Assembly (NCBI GenBank): GCA_009778235.1
Contig: WRKE01000302.1
Span: 1 to 16,762 of the forward strand
Source: Pseudomonadota bacterium
Lineage (GTDB): Bacteria > Desulfobacterota > Desulfobulbia > Desulfobulbales > Desulfobulbaceae
Length of the DNA stretch: 16,762 nucleotides
Direction: 5' to 3'
In this document: positions 8,043-16,249 of the stretch, piece by piece
Layout: each line of letters opens with the position of its first letter
How positions within the stretch are numbered: position 1 is the stretch's first letter
The notes under the pieces: model-generated
Database searches by the model: none
Told to the model about the DNA's origin: nothing
Seen by the model: the letters and a program-made list of their open reading frames with translations, nothing else
Made by a program: the position numbers and the translations under genes

Positions 8043-8291
8043 ATGATGTCGGTAACGGCCAAAAGCGCCGACTCGCCGATTCTCTTCCTTGAGGGGCATG
8101 CCATGCTGGTGCCCTACATCGAATTCGACCTCAGCCTGGATGGCCGGCCGCTGGCCATGGATCACCTCTATCTGGGGCCCACGGCCAATATCAATATCTC
8201 GATGCATTCCCTGGGGATGTTTCTGGAGCAGAACGGCATTGTACCGCCACGCGGCATCGAGTACTGCCAGATTCCGTTCCGCCAGCGATAA
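8043..8291 (+). pseudogene. C-terminal remnant of a DUF2971-type protein
   Basis: An 82-codon frame whose last 60 or so residues look like the end of DUF2971-family proteins: a VPYIEFDL strand, then LYLGPTANI, a helix (SLGMFLEQNG) and a terminal IPFR close to the usual IPYR. Family members are around 250-300 residues, so most of the gene is missing and the upstream space is taken by the divergent KdnB-like gene. The ATG at 8043 has no ribosome site. An internal ATG at 8103 has GAGGGG six bases ahead and could still express a 62-residue piece. It is the only plus-strand frame in a minus-strand stretch, ending 26 bp from the convergent PfkB gene. The assignment is from pattern memory, not alignment. 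Confidence 0.5.
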
Positions 8292-8317
8292 CCGCCGCCG
8301 GGCGAGGGTTGCGCCTT

Positions 8318-9184
8318 TTAGATGAATTTCTCCTGCTCGATCCAGGCGCGGGTGCCCAGCGAGGTGCAGGACAAGCTGGCCACCTCACCGGCCCGCTCCA
8401 AGCTGAGCAGGAAATCGTTTTCCAGGATGTAATGGCAAAAAGCGCCATGGAAGATATCGCCGGCGCCCAGCGTGTCCACGGCCTTAACCGCCATCACCGG
8501 TACCTCGCACCGTTGACCGTCGGTATAGGCCAGGATCGGCTCGCCGTCCCTGGTAATGGCCATATGCTCGATACCTTGGCTGCGCAGATGGGCAAAGACT
8601 GAGTCAGGATCGGTGCAGCCCGGCGGATAGAAGGCAGAGGAGCAGATGGCATAATCGACCAGAGGCAGCAGGGTTTCCAGCCCCTCCTTCCAACTGCCGC
8701 CATCCAGGACCATCGGTATCCGCTTCTGCTTGGCCCAGGTGGCCAACTGCACCGCCTGCGGCAGGTAGAAGCCGTCGAGCATGAGAATGTCAGCATCTTC
8801 CAGGGTGGCCGCGCTGATGCAATCGCGGCGGAGCTTGCGGAAATCGGTGTTGGAATAGACCACGCTGCGTTCGCCATTGGACAAATCGACGATGATGGCA
8901 GACAGGATGGGCGGCCGGCGGGGCTGGTCGGTGCTGTCGATCAAGCGCACCTTATGGTCAGCCAGATCGGCCTTGGCCAGAGCGGCCAGGGGGTGTTGCC
9001 CGAGGCCGGTGATCAGCGAAGCCTCGTTGCCGAAGGCCGCAAAGGTAACGGCGGCATTGGCCGCCGGTCCGCCGGCATAGGCCAACTGCCGCTCAGCCTT
9101 GAGCTTCTGGTTGCGCTTGAGATATTGGGGCACATAATAGACAATATCAACGGTCGACAAGCCTAAATAAACACCTTTTTGCAT
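8318..9184 (-). CDS. PfkB-family carbohydrate kinase
   Basis: A ribokinase-fold enzyme transferring the gamma-phosphate of ATP to a sugar or nucleoside hydroxyl; cytosolic. The 288 residues are normal length. The N-terminal substrate-side glycine motif is AGGPAANAAV (37-46) and the C-terminal PfkB signature is DTLGAGD (237-243), where D243 is the expected catalytic base, followed by the anion-hole helix. The substrate cannot be read from the sequence; ribose, fructose, nucleoside or a sugar acid are all possible. It starts at ATG 9184 without an obvious Shine-Dalgarno sequence. It lies behind the REC-GGDEF on the same strand (109 bp gap) and ahead of the KdnB-like dehydrogenase, which hints at, but does not prove, a shared sugar pathway. 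Confidence 0.88.
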   Translation of the reverse strand: MQKGVYLGLSTVDIVYYVPQYLKRNQKLKAERQLAYAGGPAANAAVTFAAFGNEASLITGLGQHPLAALAKADLADHKVRLIDSTDQPRRPPILSAIIVDLSNGERSVVYSNTDFRKLRRDCISAATLEDADILMLDGFYLPQAVQLATWAKQKRIPMVLDGGSWKEGLETLLPLVDYAICSSAFYPPGCTDPDSVFAHLRSQGIEHMAITRDGEPILAYTDGQRCEVPVMAVKAVDTLGAGDIFHGAFCHYILENDFLLSLERAGEVASLSCTSLGTRAWIEQEKFI

Positions 9185-9293
9185 GGTCTGGGTCCGCGGG
9201 GAAAAAGGATCTGTACTGGTTTTTTGTCGTTATGATAGCAGGAATCGGGCCAAAAAAACCTTGGTCGTCCCTGGTGCTGCATTCCCTGAACAA

Positions 9294-10337
9294 TCATCTG
9301 GCCGGCGGATCGCCTGGATCCGCTTCCGGCAAGTCACCTGGCGCTGGAGGCTTGGCGCGATGGCGGTCGAGGGGGAGGAGATCGGGCCCGTGCCCATCGT
9401 CCGCCCGCATCTCGCTATAGGCGACCACCCGATTTTTCCCCAGCCGCTTGGCCTCGAACAAGGCATGGTCCGCTGCCCCCAGCAGGTCAACCATGTCCCA
9501 AGCGTTTTCCGGATAGGCAGCCACCCCGCAACTGACGGTCAAACCGAGATCGAATCCGTAGGCGGTCAAAAAACGGCTGGCAGCGATCGCCTCGCAGATG
9601 GTGTGGACCAGCCGGCTGCCTGCCCGAATGTCACGGCCTGGCAAAACCAGAACGAATTCATCGCCGCCATAGCTGACGCCGTAACATCCCCTCGGCAGCA
9701 GCGGTTTGATCACCCCAGCCAACTCAGCAATGGCTCGGCTGCCGTTGAGGTGGCCATAGCAGTCGACCACCTGCTTGAACGAATCAATGTCGAGAAACGA
9801 GGCGGTAACCGGTCGTCCCGGATGCTTGTCCAGGTAGCGCTGCAGGGTTTGGTAGAGATAACGGGTGTTGCACAGCCCGGTCAAGTCGTCGAGCAGCGAG
9901 AGTTTGCGATAACGGGCGCGGCTGGCCTTCAATTCCTGCTGGGTCTTGCACAAGGCCAGATGGGTCTTGACCCGGGCGAGCAGTTCCTCTCTGGTCGAGG
10001 GTTTGACGATGTAATCCTGGCAGCCCGCGGCAAAACCGGCGACAATGTCATCCTTGCAGTTGCTGGCGGTGACGAAAATGACCGGGATTTCGGCGGTGCG
10101 CGCATTCTGCTTGATAATGCGGCAGGTCTCGATGCCAGACAAGCCCGGCATTTCGATGTCCAGAAGGATGAGATCCGGCACCAGCGTCGCCAACCGCGTC
10201 AATGCCTCCTGGCCGCTGCTGGCCACGGTAACCGCATATCCGGCTTGGCCGAGCACCTCGGCAATCAAGGTGGCCACCGGTGGGTTGTCATCAACGACCA
10301 GGATTGGATTATACGCTGTTTTCGTTCTCTTTTTCAT
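9294..10337 (-). CDS. REC-GGDEF response regulator, variant nucleotide cyclase (possible Hypr type)
   Basis: A two-domain, 347-residue cytoplasmic regulator. The receiver domain (about 11-128) has the acidic pair D16/D17, phospho-acceptor D60 (LLDIEMPG), T90 and K112 (VKPS). The GGDEF domain (about 145-308) has metal-binding D183 (FLDID) and intact GGDEF (224-228). By alignment with PleD, the two residues that contact guanine are changed: N335 is V191 and D344 is S200 (YGHLNGS). Asp to Ser at this site marks the Hypr enzymes, such as the Geobacter REC-GGDEF GSU1658, that make 3',3'-cyclic AMP-GMP. The RxxD inhibitory site is absent. A proline-rich tail of about 35 residues follows. The sensor kinase is not in the window. 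Domain calls are certain; the product is an inference. Confidence 0.92.
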   Translation of the reverse strand: MKKRTKTAYNPILVVDDNPPVATLIAEVLGQAGYAVTVASSGQEALTRLATLVPDLILLDIEMPGLSGIETCRIIKQNARTAEIPVIFVTASNCKDDIVAGFAAGCQDYIVKPSTREELLARVKTHLALCKTQQELKASRARYRKLSLLDDLTGLCNTRYLYQTLQRYLDKHPGRPVTASFLDIDSFKQVVDCYGHLNGSRAIAELAGVIKPLLPRGCYGVSYGGDEFVLVLPGRDIRAGSRLVHTICEAIAASRFLTAYGFDLGLTVSCGVAAYPENAWDMVDLLGAADHALFEAKRLGKNRVVAYSEMRADDGHGPDLLPLDRHRAKPPAPGDLPEADPGDPPAR

Positions 10338-10642
10338 GAAACTATAGTGAAGAAAAACGCCACGAAAGTCAAGGACTCAACCACCGCCCGGGTCGACCGG
10401 CACCCATACCTCCCCGCCTTGCACCCCGGCCCTTCCAGATGGATTTGGGGACGGCGAGGTGGTTTTTATTTTTTGGGATGTTGATTTTATTTTTCCCGTT
10501 TCAGGCGGACCACCAGGCCGATGCTTGATCGTTTCGGTCTTCCGGTGAAAAAATACGCCATCAATGCTTGCGTCCCAGCGCCGGATTATTGACGGCGGCC
10601 AACGCCCAAGCGATCACCTGGATTTTTCTTCGGTCTCTTTCC
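10338..10642. other. Intergenic gap between deaminase and REC-GGDEF
   Basis: No gene is supported in these 305 bases. The right part, read on the minus strand, carries a short open stretch encoding AWALAAVNNPALGRKH with no start site; it may be chance. The middle holds T-rich runs on the plus strand (10463-10474 and 10484-10498) next to an imperfect hairpin (10408-10460). The end near 10337 is AT-rich and likely contains the REC-GGDEF promoter, but no convincing -35/-10 pair was found. Confidence 0.5.
10408..10474 (+). terminator. Weak terminator-like structure
   Basis: ACCTC-CCC-GCC (10408-10418) can pair with GGCGAGGT (10453-10460) if three bases bulge, with inner CCCC/GGGG pairing, followed by TTTTTATTTTTT (10463-10474). 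The orientation is plus, but no plus-strand gene precedes it, so it could only stop antisense transcription, or may be chance. Confidence 0.25.
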
Positions 10643-11257
10643 TCACCGCTGCGCTTCTCCCCGCCGTCCGTTGTAGACCACCTGGCCGGTGGCGGCAAAG
10701 GTCCGAAAATCCGCCAGGGCCTCCTCCCGCAGCAACCCCTCGATCAGTTCGATGCCCCGGCCAGCCAGCTCCTGCCGCCAGCCATGGGCCATCGGCCCCT
10801 CGTCGAACCCGGTGATGGCCATCATGGCCGAATCGGAACCGGCAATCACCAGCGAACGGATGCCAGACCAGAGCACCGCGCCAAAACACATGGCGCAGGG
10901 GCTCCAGTTGACCACCAATTGGTGGGCAGGCAGGTTAGGGGCGCCGAGATCGTAGCCCCCCAGCCGCTGCTGGGCGAGTGACAAGGCCATGACCTCGGCA
11001 TGGGCCGAGGAACAGGCGCGGGGCACCACCCGGTTGACCCCCACCGCCACGATCCGACCCGAATCCCGTTCAAACACCCCGGCGGCAAAGGGACCGCCGC
11101 TCAAATACTCGGTATTGAGGCGGGCCAAGCGCAACACCAGCGTCATCCGTGCCGTCAAATCGGGGATGGTGTCCGGAAACCGCGCCAGTTCCGCTGCCAC
11201 CCAGTCCGGCAGATCCAGGGTGAAGCGGAATGCCAAATTTTTTGTTTTCATTTCCAT
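10643..11257 (-). CDS. Nucleoside/base deaminase (CDA superfamily)
   Basis: A zinc-dependent hydrolytic deaminase of the cytidine/guanine deaminase superfamily. It has the HAE motif (H86, proton-shuttling E88) and PCAMC (C121, C124), which supply the zinc ligands. The surrounding sequence, ending SGIRSLVIAG and GFDEGP, resembles guanine-deaminase-like or uncharacterised nucleoside deaminases more than tRNA adenosine deaminase TadA. At 204 residues it is longer than TadA, with an added N-terminal helix (FTLDLPDWV) typical of this subgroup. The start at 11257 is chosen because GGGAGG lies six bases upstream (11269-11264). An ATG at 11284 would overlap the DUF486 stop (TGATG) and add nine residues. 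It follows DUF486 directly and is probably cotranscribed. The substrate is not determined. Confidence 0.88.
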   Translation of the reverse strand: MEMKTKNLAFRFTLDLPDWVAAELARFPDTIPDLTARMTLVLRLARLNTEYLSGGPFAAGVFERDSGRIVAVGVNRVVPRACSSAHAEVMALSLAQQRLGGYDLGAPNLPAHQLVVNWSPCAMCFGAVLWSGIRSLVIAGSDSAMMAITGFDEGPMAHGWRQELAGRGIELIEGLLREEALADFRTFAATGQVVYNGRRGEAQR

Positions 11258-11283
11258 GCGCATCCTCCCAACAAGACCGGCCA

Positions 11284-11640
11284 TCAGGAACCCATCAGCC
11301 TGGCCCGAAAAAGAAAGAAAACCGCGCCCAACAGGCAGAGTCCAGCCCAGAGATAGTCAAGGGTCAGCTTCTCCTTGAGGTACAAAATAGAGAACGGCAC
11401 AAAGATGGCAAGGGTGATCACCTCCTGGAGGATCTTCAACTGCCCCACGGACATGACATCGTGACCGATGCGGTTGGCCGGCACCTGCAGCAGGTACTCG
11501 AACAGGGCAATGCCCCAGCTGACCAGGGCGGCGACAATCCAGGGCTGATGCGACAGGTTCTTGAGATGGCCGTACCAGGCAAAGGTCATGAAAACGTTGC
11601 TGCAGGTCAAAAGGACGATGGTGAGGGTATAGCGATTCAT
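11284..11640 (-). CDS. DUF486 (DMT-like) membrane protein
   Basis: A 118-residue inner-membrane protein with four hydrophobic segments (about 4-22, 31-50, 70-88, 92-112), a half-size relative of drug/metabolite transporters that would act as a dimer. Strongly conserved DUF486 words are present: FMTFAWYGHLKN (17-28), EYLLQVPANRIG (48-59) and QLKILQEVITL (67-77). No substrate is known for the family. It begins at ATG 11640 with only a weak GAG upstream. Its stop (TGA, 11286-11284) overlaps a possible start of the deaminase, indicating an operon. It is divergent from the dikinase-like gene across a 260-bp spacer. Confidence 0.9.
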   Translation of the reverse strand: MNRYTLTIVLLTCSNVFMTFAWYGHLKNLSHQPWIVAALVSWGIALFEYLLQVPANRIGHDVMSVGQLKILQEVITLAIFVPFSILYLKEKLTLDYLWAGLCLLGAVFFLFRARLMGS

Positions 11641-11824
11641 GACGATTGCTCAAAAATGGATGGACGCCGCTTGGTGCCTCGAATTTTCAGGGCCGCACCG
11701 ATCGACGCGGATTGTGTATCTTTGGCGGTCAAGTGAATGACCATGTGCCACAGGGCTGATGCGCTGGCCCCCGTTGATCGCCGGAACGGAAGAAGGCCAG
11801 GTGCGCGGCCCATGCAAACTCCTG

Positions 11825-11853
11825 CTGACTTTCTAGGCGATCAACTATACAAT
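11825..11853 (+). promoter_or_regulatory. Sigma-70-type promoter for the dikinase-like gene
   Basis: CTGACT (11825-11830) and TACAAT (11848-11853) are separated by the optimal 17 bp, giving a predicted transcript start near 11860 and a leader of about 40 nt. One arm of a 10-bp inverted repeat (GGCGATCAAC, 11836-11845; partner GTTGATCGCC, 11773-11782) lies in the spacer and could be an operator. Motif reading only. Confidence 0.5.
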
Positions 11854-11900
11854 AATTGGATCTGATACCGTTTTCTCCGGTTTTTGACAACGAGGTCGCC

Positions 11901-14900
11901 ATGTCCGTCGATTCCCAACCCCTGACTCTGTCCTCCGATGCCCTCAAGGCCAACCTGCTGGAAACCGCCGCACCAGTGGTCATTGACCCGGCCCTTTCCC
12001 TGCTGCGGGATATTGTCAGCCGTTTTCAGGGCATCCAGGCCAAGATCGACACCCTGCTCTACGAAATCAGCCATCCCTATCACAACTGGAAGCTGATCAT
12101 CCCGGAACTGCGGGCCTATGTGCTCAAAAACAGCAACCATTACCGTGACCATGAACAAGGGCCCGAGGCCTTCACCCTGTTCATGGATATTTTTTTCGAT
12201 GCATTAAAGGACGCGGCCCGAGACGAACAACTGCTCCAACGCATCCTTGAGGCCATGCTCGCCTACGCCGACAAGCTGATCCTGTCTCTGGACAGCCCGA
12301 CCCTGTTTCGCTCTGAACAGGCCTTGACCCAATTCTTCACCCGTTTGCGGCAGTTGGACGAAACCGAGCCGCAGGTCATCATCGCCATGGTCCAGGGGCA
12401 TCAATCCATGCGGAAGATCGCCCGCAAAATCCTCGATCTGCGCCAACAGCAACCAGAAAAACCCTTTGATTGCCGGGCCATGGCCCTGCTGCTCCGGACC
12501 ACCCTCCAGCGCACCTACGAGTACTGGCTCAGCGAGGAAGATCCGCTGCCCTGGTTTGAGCGGCAATGCGGCGACTACTGCCAGCGATGGCAGGGCCAGG
12601 ACCTGTTTTCAGGGGTCACCCACCAGAGCATCCGCGAGGCGGCCCAGACCATGGCCTCGGTGGATATTACCGCCGATTACCAGGCCGCCCTGGAGGTGCT
12701 GCTCACCCTGCCCAATCACATGGACATGGTCCGGCTGTACAAGGAAATCCCCGTCAAGATGGTGGTCACCGATCCGGACGACGAGGCATCGGCCCATTTC
12801 GTCGAAAACCGCAAACTGCTCTTTTTGTTCCGGATCATGGAAACATCCGGTCTGTCGCTGATCCACGAGGGCACCCTGCGCGAAATCAACCGGTCCCTGG
12901 TGCAGTTGATCCGCAAGCAGAGCTTCGAGGAGATCGAGCAGTTCTTTGTCACCACCTTTCACCTGCTCAAGGCCAATGTCCGCCGCTACCCGCACACCTC
13001 GCTCCAGTGCATCCAGGTAATCGGCAACGAGGTGTTCAAGCGCGGCAACTCGCGGCTGGTCGAGGCCTTTCTCTGGGAGACGGTGCGTTTCGGCTTCCAG
13101 TACGCGAACGTTAAGGGGGTAGACGAGGATTGGCAACCCATTGCTAATCCGGCCCATCTCACCAACATCCGGGTCTGGCTCAACCTGATCGAACAGGAGC
13201 CCAAGTGGTGCTCCACCCTGTTCTCGGCCCTGATCATCAACCTCAAGCTGTCGGGCATCTGCGTGCGCGACACCGACCTGTTCCAGCGCGACATCACCGA
13301 GCTGCTCAACCACCCCATCGGGCCGATCTACAACCTGGCCAAGCAGTTCACCAAGCTGATGCCGGTCTTCTTCAACGAGATCGGCGCCGAAGGCGAACTG
13401 CGCGACGTTTCCACCGAACTGGACGAGATCCACAAGCGCAAGGACCCGCTCATCCACTTTCTCCGCAAGCAGGCCCATGTCGAATCCAACAACCTGATCG
13501 TCGGCTTTATCGAGGCGATTTTTGTATTTTGGATCAACCTGGACAAAAGCTGCCTCAGCGACCACCTGCCCGAGGAGGTGCTGCGCCAGATACAGGCCGG
13601 CGGGCCCTATGTCGATGACCAGCACGAGCTGGCCGACCGGATCAAGAAGGAACTGCGCTTTTCCCATATGGCCCAGATCCTGGCCTGGCCGGAAGAAGAG
13701 CGCAAGCAGTTCCTCGCCCGGCAGGAGGATCTCTCGCCAGAGGAGCGGCGGCGCTTTGAGCTTTTGGTGCGGATGTACAAGCTGCTCCACCTCAAATACA
13801 ACCTCAGCCTGCCCGAGATCCAGCGCCAGCTCCACCACGCGATCAACGCCGGGTTCCCCGAACTGGCGGGCCTGCCCGAAGTGCTTGAGGAAAACGATCC
13901 CATCCGCTGCCTGGAGGCCCTGCTCGACGAGTTGGAGCATTTGCAGAAGATCATCCTCAGCCGGGAAAAATTCGAGCCCAAGGAGGAGATTTACTACAAA
14001 CGGCACATCGCGGTGGATATCCCTTCGGTTTACGGCCGCTATTCCGAGCGCAAGTTCGACGCCCTCGGCCTGACCTTCCGCCTGGAGAGCCTGGCCAACG
14101 TCTATTTGGAAAAGCTTTCGTCCACGGTCAATCTGGGCTTCATCACCCAGGCGACCTTCATCCGCATTCTCAAATGCTTGCGGCTCTTTTCCCGGGCGCT
14201 CCAGATCGACGGTATCTCCAGCCGCCGGCTGGACACCTACATCAGCCTGCTGGCCACCTCCATCGGCATCCGCCGCTTCTCCTATACCCAGCACCTCGAC
14301 ATCATGCGCGGACTGTCCGAGGGGGTCAAAGACATCATTTACGCCTACTATACCAACATCCACCAAAACAACCTGTCGATCATCGTGCCCCAGATCGGCA
14401 GGGAGAATCTGCTGTCCCGGTATGACAGCTCCTGGGACGGGAAAAACATGCCGGAAACCGTGCTCAAGCTGTCGGAGATCTTTTTCCGCGACCTGATCTC
14501 CACCACCTTCGGCCTTCAGCACCTGGACAACTTCATCGGCAAGGTCATCGGCACCCTGGAGGCCCAGAAGGACATCTTAGACGAAAAGACCCTGGACCTG
14601 CTGATGACCTACAATCCGGGCAAGGCGATCAGCAGCCTCCATGCCGAGAACCTGCGCACCCACAACCTGATCCACCTGGGCAACAAGGGGTTCAACCTGG
14701 TGGTGCTCACCGGGGACGGCATCCCGGTGCCGCCGGCCTTCATCATCACCACCGAGGTCTTCCGCTGCTATCGGGCGATCCGCAAATTCGCCCGGGCGCG
14801 CGACGAGTACATGTGGCGGGTGCGGGGTGCGGTGACCGAGATCGAACAACTCACCGGCCGGGTCTTTGGCTCCTCGGAGCGGCCGCTTTTGCTGTCGGTA

Positions 14901-16160
14901 CGCTCCGGTTCAGCCATTTCCATGCCAGGCATCATGACCACCATCCACAATGTCGGCGCCAACGAGGAGATGGTCGAGGAATTCCTGACCCTCCAACCCG
15001 AAAAAAAATATTTCGCCTGGGACAACTTCCGCCGCTTCCTCCAGTCCTGGGGCATGGCCCATGGTATGGAACGTGAGGATTTCCAGGAATTGATGAATGC
15101 CCACAAGCGCGAGCACCAGGTCCATTACAAACGCGAATTTTCGCCCGAGCAGATGCGGCAACTGGCGCTCAACTACCAACAGGCGGTACGCAGCCGCGGG
15201 TTCAATATCCCCGATGACCCGTGGGAGCAGTTGATTGGCGCGGTCGATGCGGTCTTCGATTCCTGGCATACCCCCAAGGCCCAGGAATACCGCCACCTGA
15301 TGGGCGTGTCCGACGATTGGGGCACCGCGGTCATCGTCCAGACCATGGTCTTTGGCAACATCAGCACCCAGGCGGGCAGCGGCGTGCTCTTCACCGCCCA
15401 TCCCTACCGCAAGGTGCGGCGGGTGGCGCTGTGGGGCGATTTCGCCAGCGGCGACCAGGGCGAGGATATCGTCTCCGGCCTGGTGACCAGCAATCCCATC
15501 TCCGTAGAGCAGGCGGAGATCGACGGCCGCAACGAGGACAAGACCTTAGAGCGCCTCTTTCCCAAGATCTACGAACGGCTGCTGTCGATCAGCCGCGACC
15601 TGGTCTATGAAAAGAAATGGAATGCCCAGGAGATCGAGTTCACCTTCGAGGGACCGGAGCCGGAGCAATTGTTCATTCTCCAGACCAGGGACATGATCAC
15701 CATCAAGAAAAAGGAGCACCTCAACGTCTTCGTCGATTCCGACCAAGCCCATAAGGCGATCCTGGCCAAGGGCATCGGCGTTTCGGGCTCGGCCATGTCG
15801 GGCAAGGCGGTGTTCACCGAGGACAACATCCGCCATTTGCGCCAGGCCGAGCCGGACACCCGGCTGATCCTCATCCGCCGCGACACCGTGCCCGAGGATA
15901 TCCGCGAAATTTCCATGGCCGACGGCCTGGTGACTTCGCGGGGCGGCCAGACCTCGCACGCCTCGGTGGTGGCCACCCGGCTGGAGAAAACCTGCGTGGT
16001 TGGCTGCCGCGAGATGCAGGTCTTTGAGACCGAGGAGTATGCCGAGATCAACGGCACCCGCATCGCCTTCGGAGCCCCGGTTGCCATCGATGGCCGCCAT
16101 GGCCTGCTGATCGAAGGCAACTATCCCCTGCGGGAGGAAGTGCACATTCTGCCTTTATAA
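11901..16160 (+). CDS. PPDK-like dikinase with a giant N-terminal region and no PEP/pyruvate barrel
   Basis: A 1419-residue protein. Residues about 918-1265 match the ATP-grasp half of pyruvate phosphate dikinase: GNKGFNL (K929), SVRSGSAISMPGIMTT (R1001), the VFDSW and VQTMVFGN stretches, QGEDIVSG, and E1246...LQTR (Q1261, R1263). Residues about 1290-1405 match the swivelling phosphohistidine domain, with PEDI and GGQTSHASVVA; H1353 is the expected phosphorylated histidine. The protein stops there, so the TIM barrel that binds PEP/pyruvate is missing. Residues 1-910 are mostly charged, probably helical, with no signal peptide, no clear membrane segment and no family I recognise. It likely moves phosphate from ATP to His1353 and on to an unknown acceptor, perhaps bound by the N-terminus. 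Start: ATG 11901 with GAGG five bases ahead; the frame extends to TTG 11856 without support. Codon use matches the neighbours. Confidence 0.9.
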   Translation: MSVDSQPLTLSSDALKANLLETAAPVVIDPALSLLRDIVSRFQGIQAKIDTLLYEISHPYHNWKLIIPELRAYVLKNSNHYRDHEQGPEAFTLFMDIFFDALKDAARDEQLLQRILEAMLAYADKLILSLDSPTLFRSEQALTQFFTRLRQLDETEPQVIIAMVQGHQSMRKIARKILDLRQQQPEKPFDCRAMALLLRTTLQRTYEYWLSEEDPLPWFERQCGDYCQRWQGQDLFSGVTHQSIREAAQTMASVDITADYQAALEVLLTLPNHMDMVRLYKEIPVKMVVTDPDDEASAHFVENRKLLFLFRIMETSGLSLIHEGTLREINRSLVQLIRKQSFEEIEQFFVTTFHLLKANVRRYPHTSLQCIQVIGNEVFKRGNSRLVEAFLWETVRFGFQYANVKGVDEDWQPIANPAHLTNIRVWLNLIEQEPKWCSTLFSALIINLKLSGICVRDTDLFQRDITELLNHPIGPIYNLAKQFTKLMPVFFNEIGAEGELRDVSTELDEIHKRKDPLIHFLRKQAHVESNNLIVGFIEAIFVFWINLDKSCLSDHLPEEVLRQIQAGGPYVDDQHELADRIKKELRFSHMAQILAWPEEERKQFLARQEDLSPEERRRFELLVRMYKLLHLKYNLSLPEIQRQLHHAINAGFPELAGLPEVLEENDPIRCLEALLDELEHLQKIILSREKFEPKEEIYYKRHIAVDIPSVYGRYSERKFDALGLTFRLESLANVYLEKLSSTVNLGFITQATFIRILKCLRLFSRALQIDGISSRRLDTYISLLATSIGIRRFSYTQHLDIMRGLSEGVKDIIYAYYTNIHQNNLSIIVPQIGRENLLSRYDSSWDGKNMPETVLKLSEIFFRDLISTTFGLQHLDNFIGKVIGTLEAQKDILDEKTLDLLMTYNPGKAISSLHAENLRTHNLIHLGNKGFNLVVLTGDGIPVPPAFIITTEVFRCYRAIRKFARARDEYMWRVRGAVTEIEQLTGRVFGSSERPLLLSVRSGSAISMPGIMTTIHNVGANEEMVEEFLTLQPEKKYFAWDNFRRFLQSWGMAHGMEREDFQELMNAHKREHQVHYKREFSPEQMRQLALNYQQAVRSRGFNIPDDPWEQLIGAVDAVFDSWHTPKAQEYRHLMGVSDDWGTAVIVQTMVFGNISTQAGSGVLFTAHPYRKVRRVALWGDFASGDQGEDIVSGLVTSNPISVEQAEIDGRNEDKTLERLFPKIYERLLSISRDLVYEKKWNAQEIEFTFEGPEPEQLFILQTRDMITIKKKEHLNVFVDSDQAHKAILAKGIGVSGSAMSGKAVFTEDNIRHLRQAEPDTRLILIRRDTVPEDIREISMADGLVTSRGGQTSHASVVATRLEKTCVVGCREMQVFETEEYAEINGTRIAFGAPVAIDGRHGLLIEGNYPLREEVHILPL

Positions 16161-16188
16161 ACACGGCCAGGCGATTTATAGTTTTTTT
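16155..16188 (+). terminator. Weak terminator after the dikinase-like gene
   Basis: TATAAA (16156-16161, overlapping the stop codon) pairs with TTTATA (16175-16180) across a 13-nt loop, followed by G and seven T (16182-16188). The stem is short and AT-only, so termination strength is doubtful, but position and T-run fit. Confidence 0.4.
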
Positions 16189-16249
16189 GATCTTTGTTTC
16201 ACCCCTGCCGTGCTGGCGTGGACGTGCGCAGAAGCAGACGCGCCGGATT

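Noticed and set aside
9183..10484. 433-codon plus-strand open frame
   Set aside because: Antisense to the REC-GGDEF gene, whose domains are unambiguous.
11856..11900. TTG start adding 15 residues to the dikinase-like protein
   Set aside because: It lies almost on the predicted transcript start and has no ribosome site; ATG 11901 has GAGG five bases upstream.
12609..14522. 637-codon minus-strand open frame
   Set aside because: Antisense to the N-terminal region of the dikinase-like gene. The composition is that of a mirrored GC-rich frame, with no recognisable motif. The plus frame continues into clear PPDK domains.
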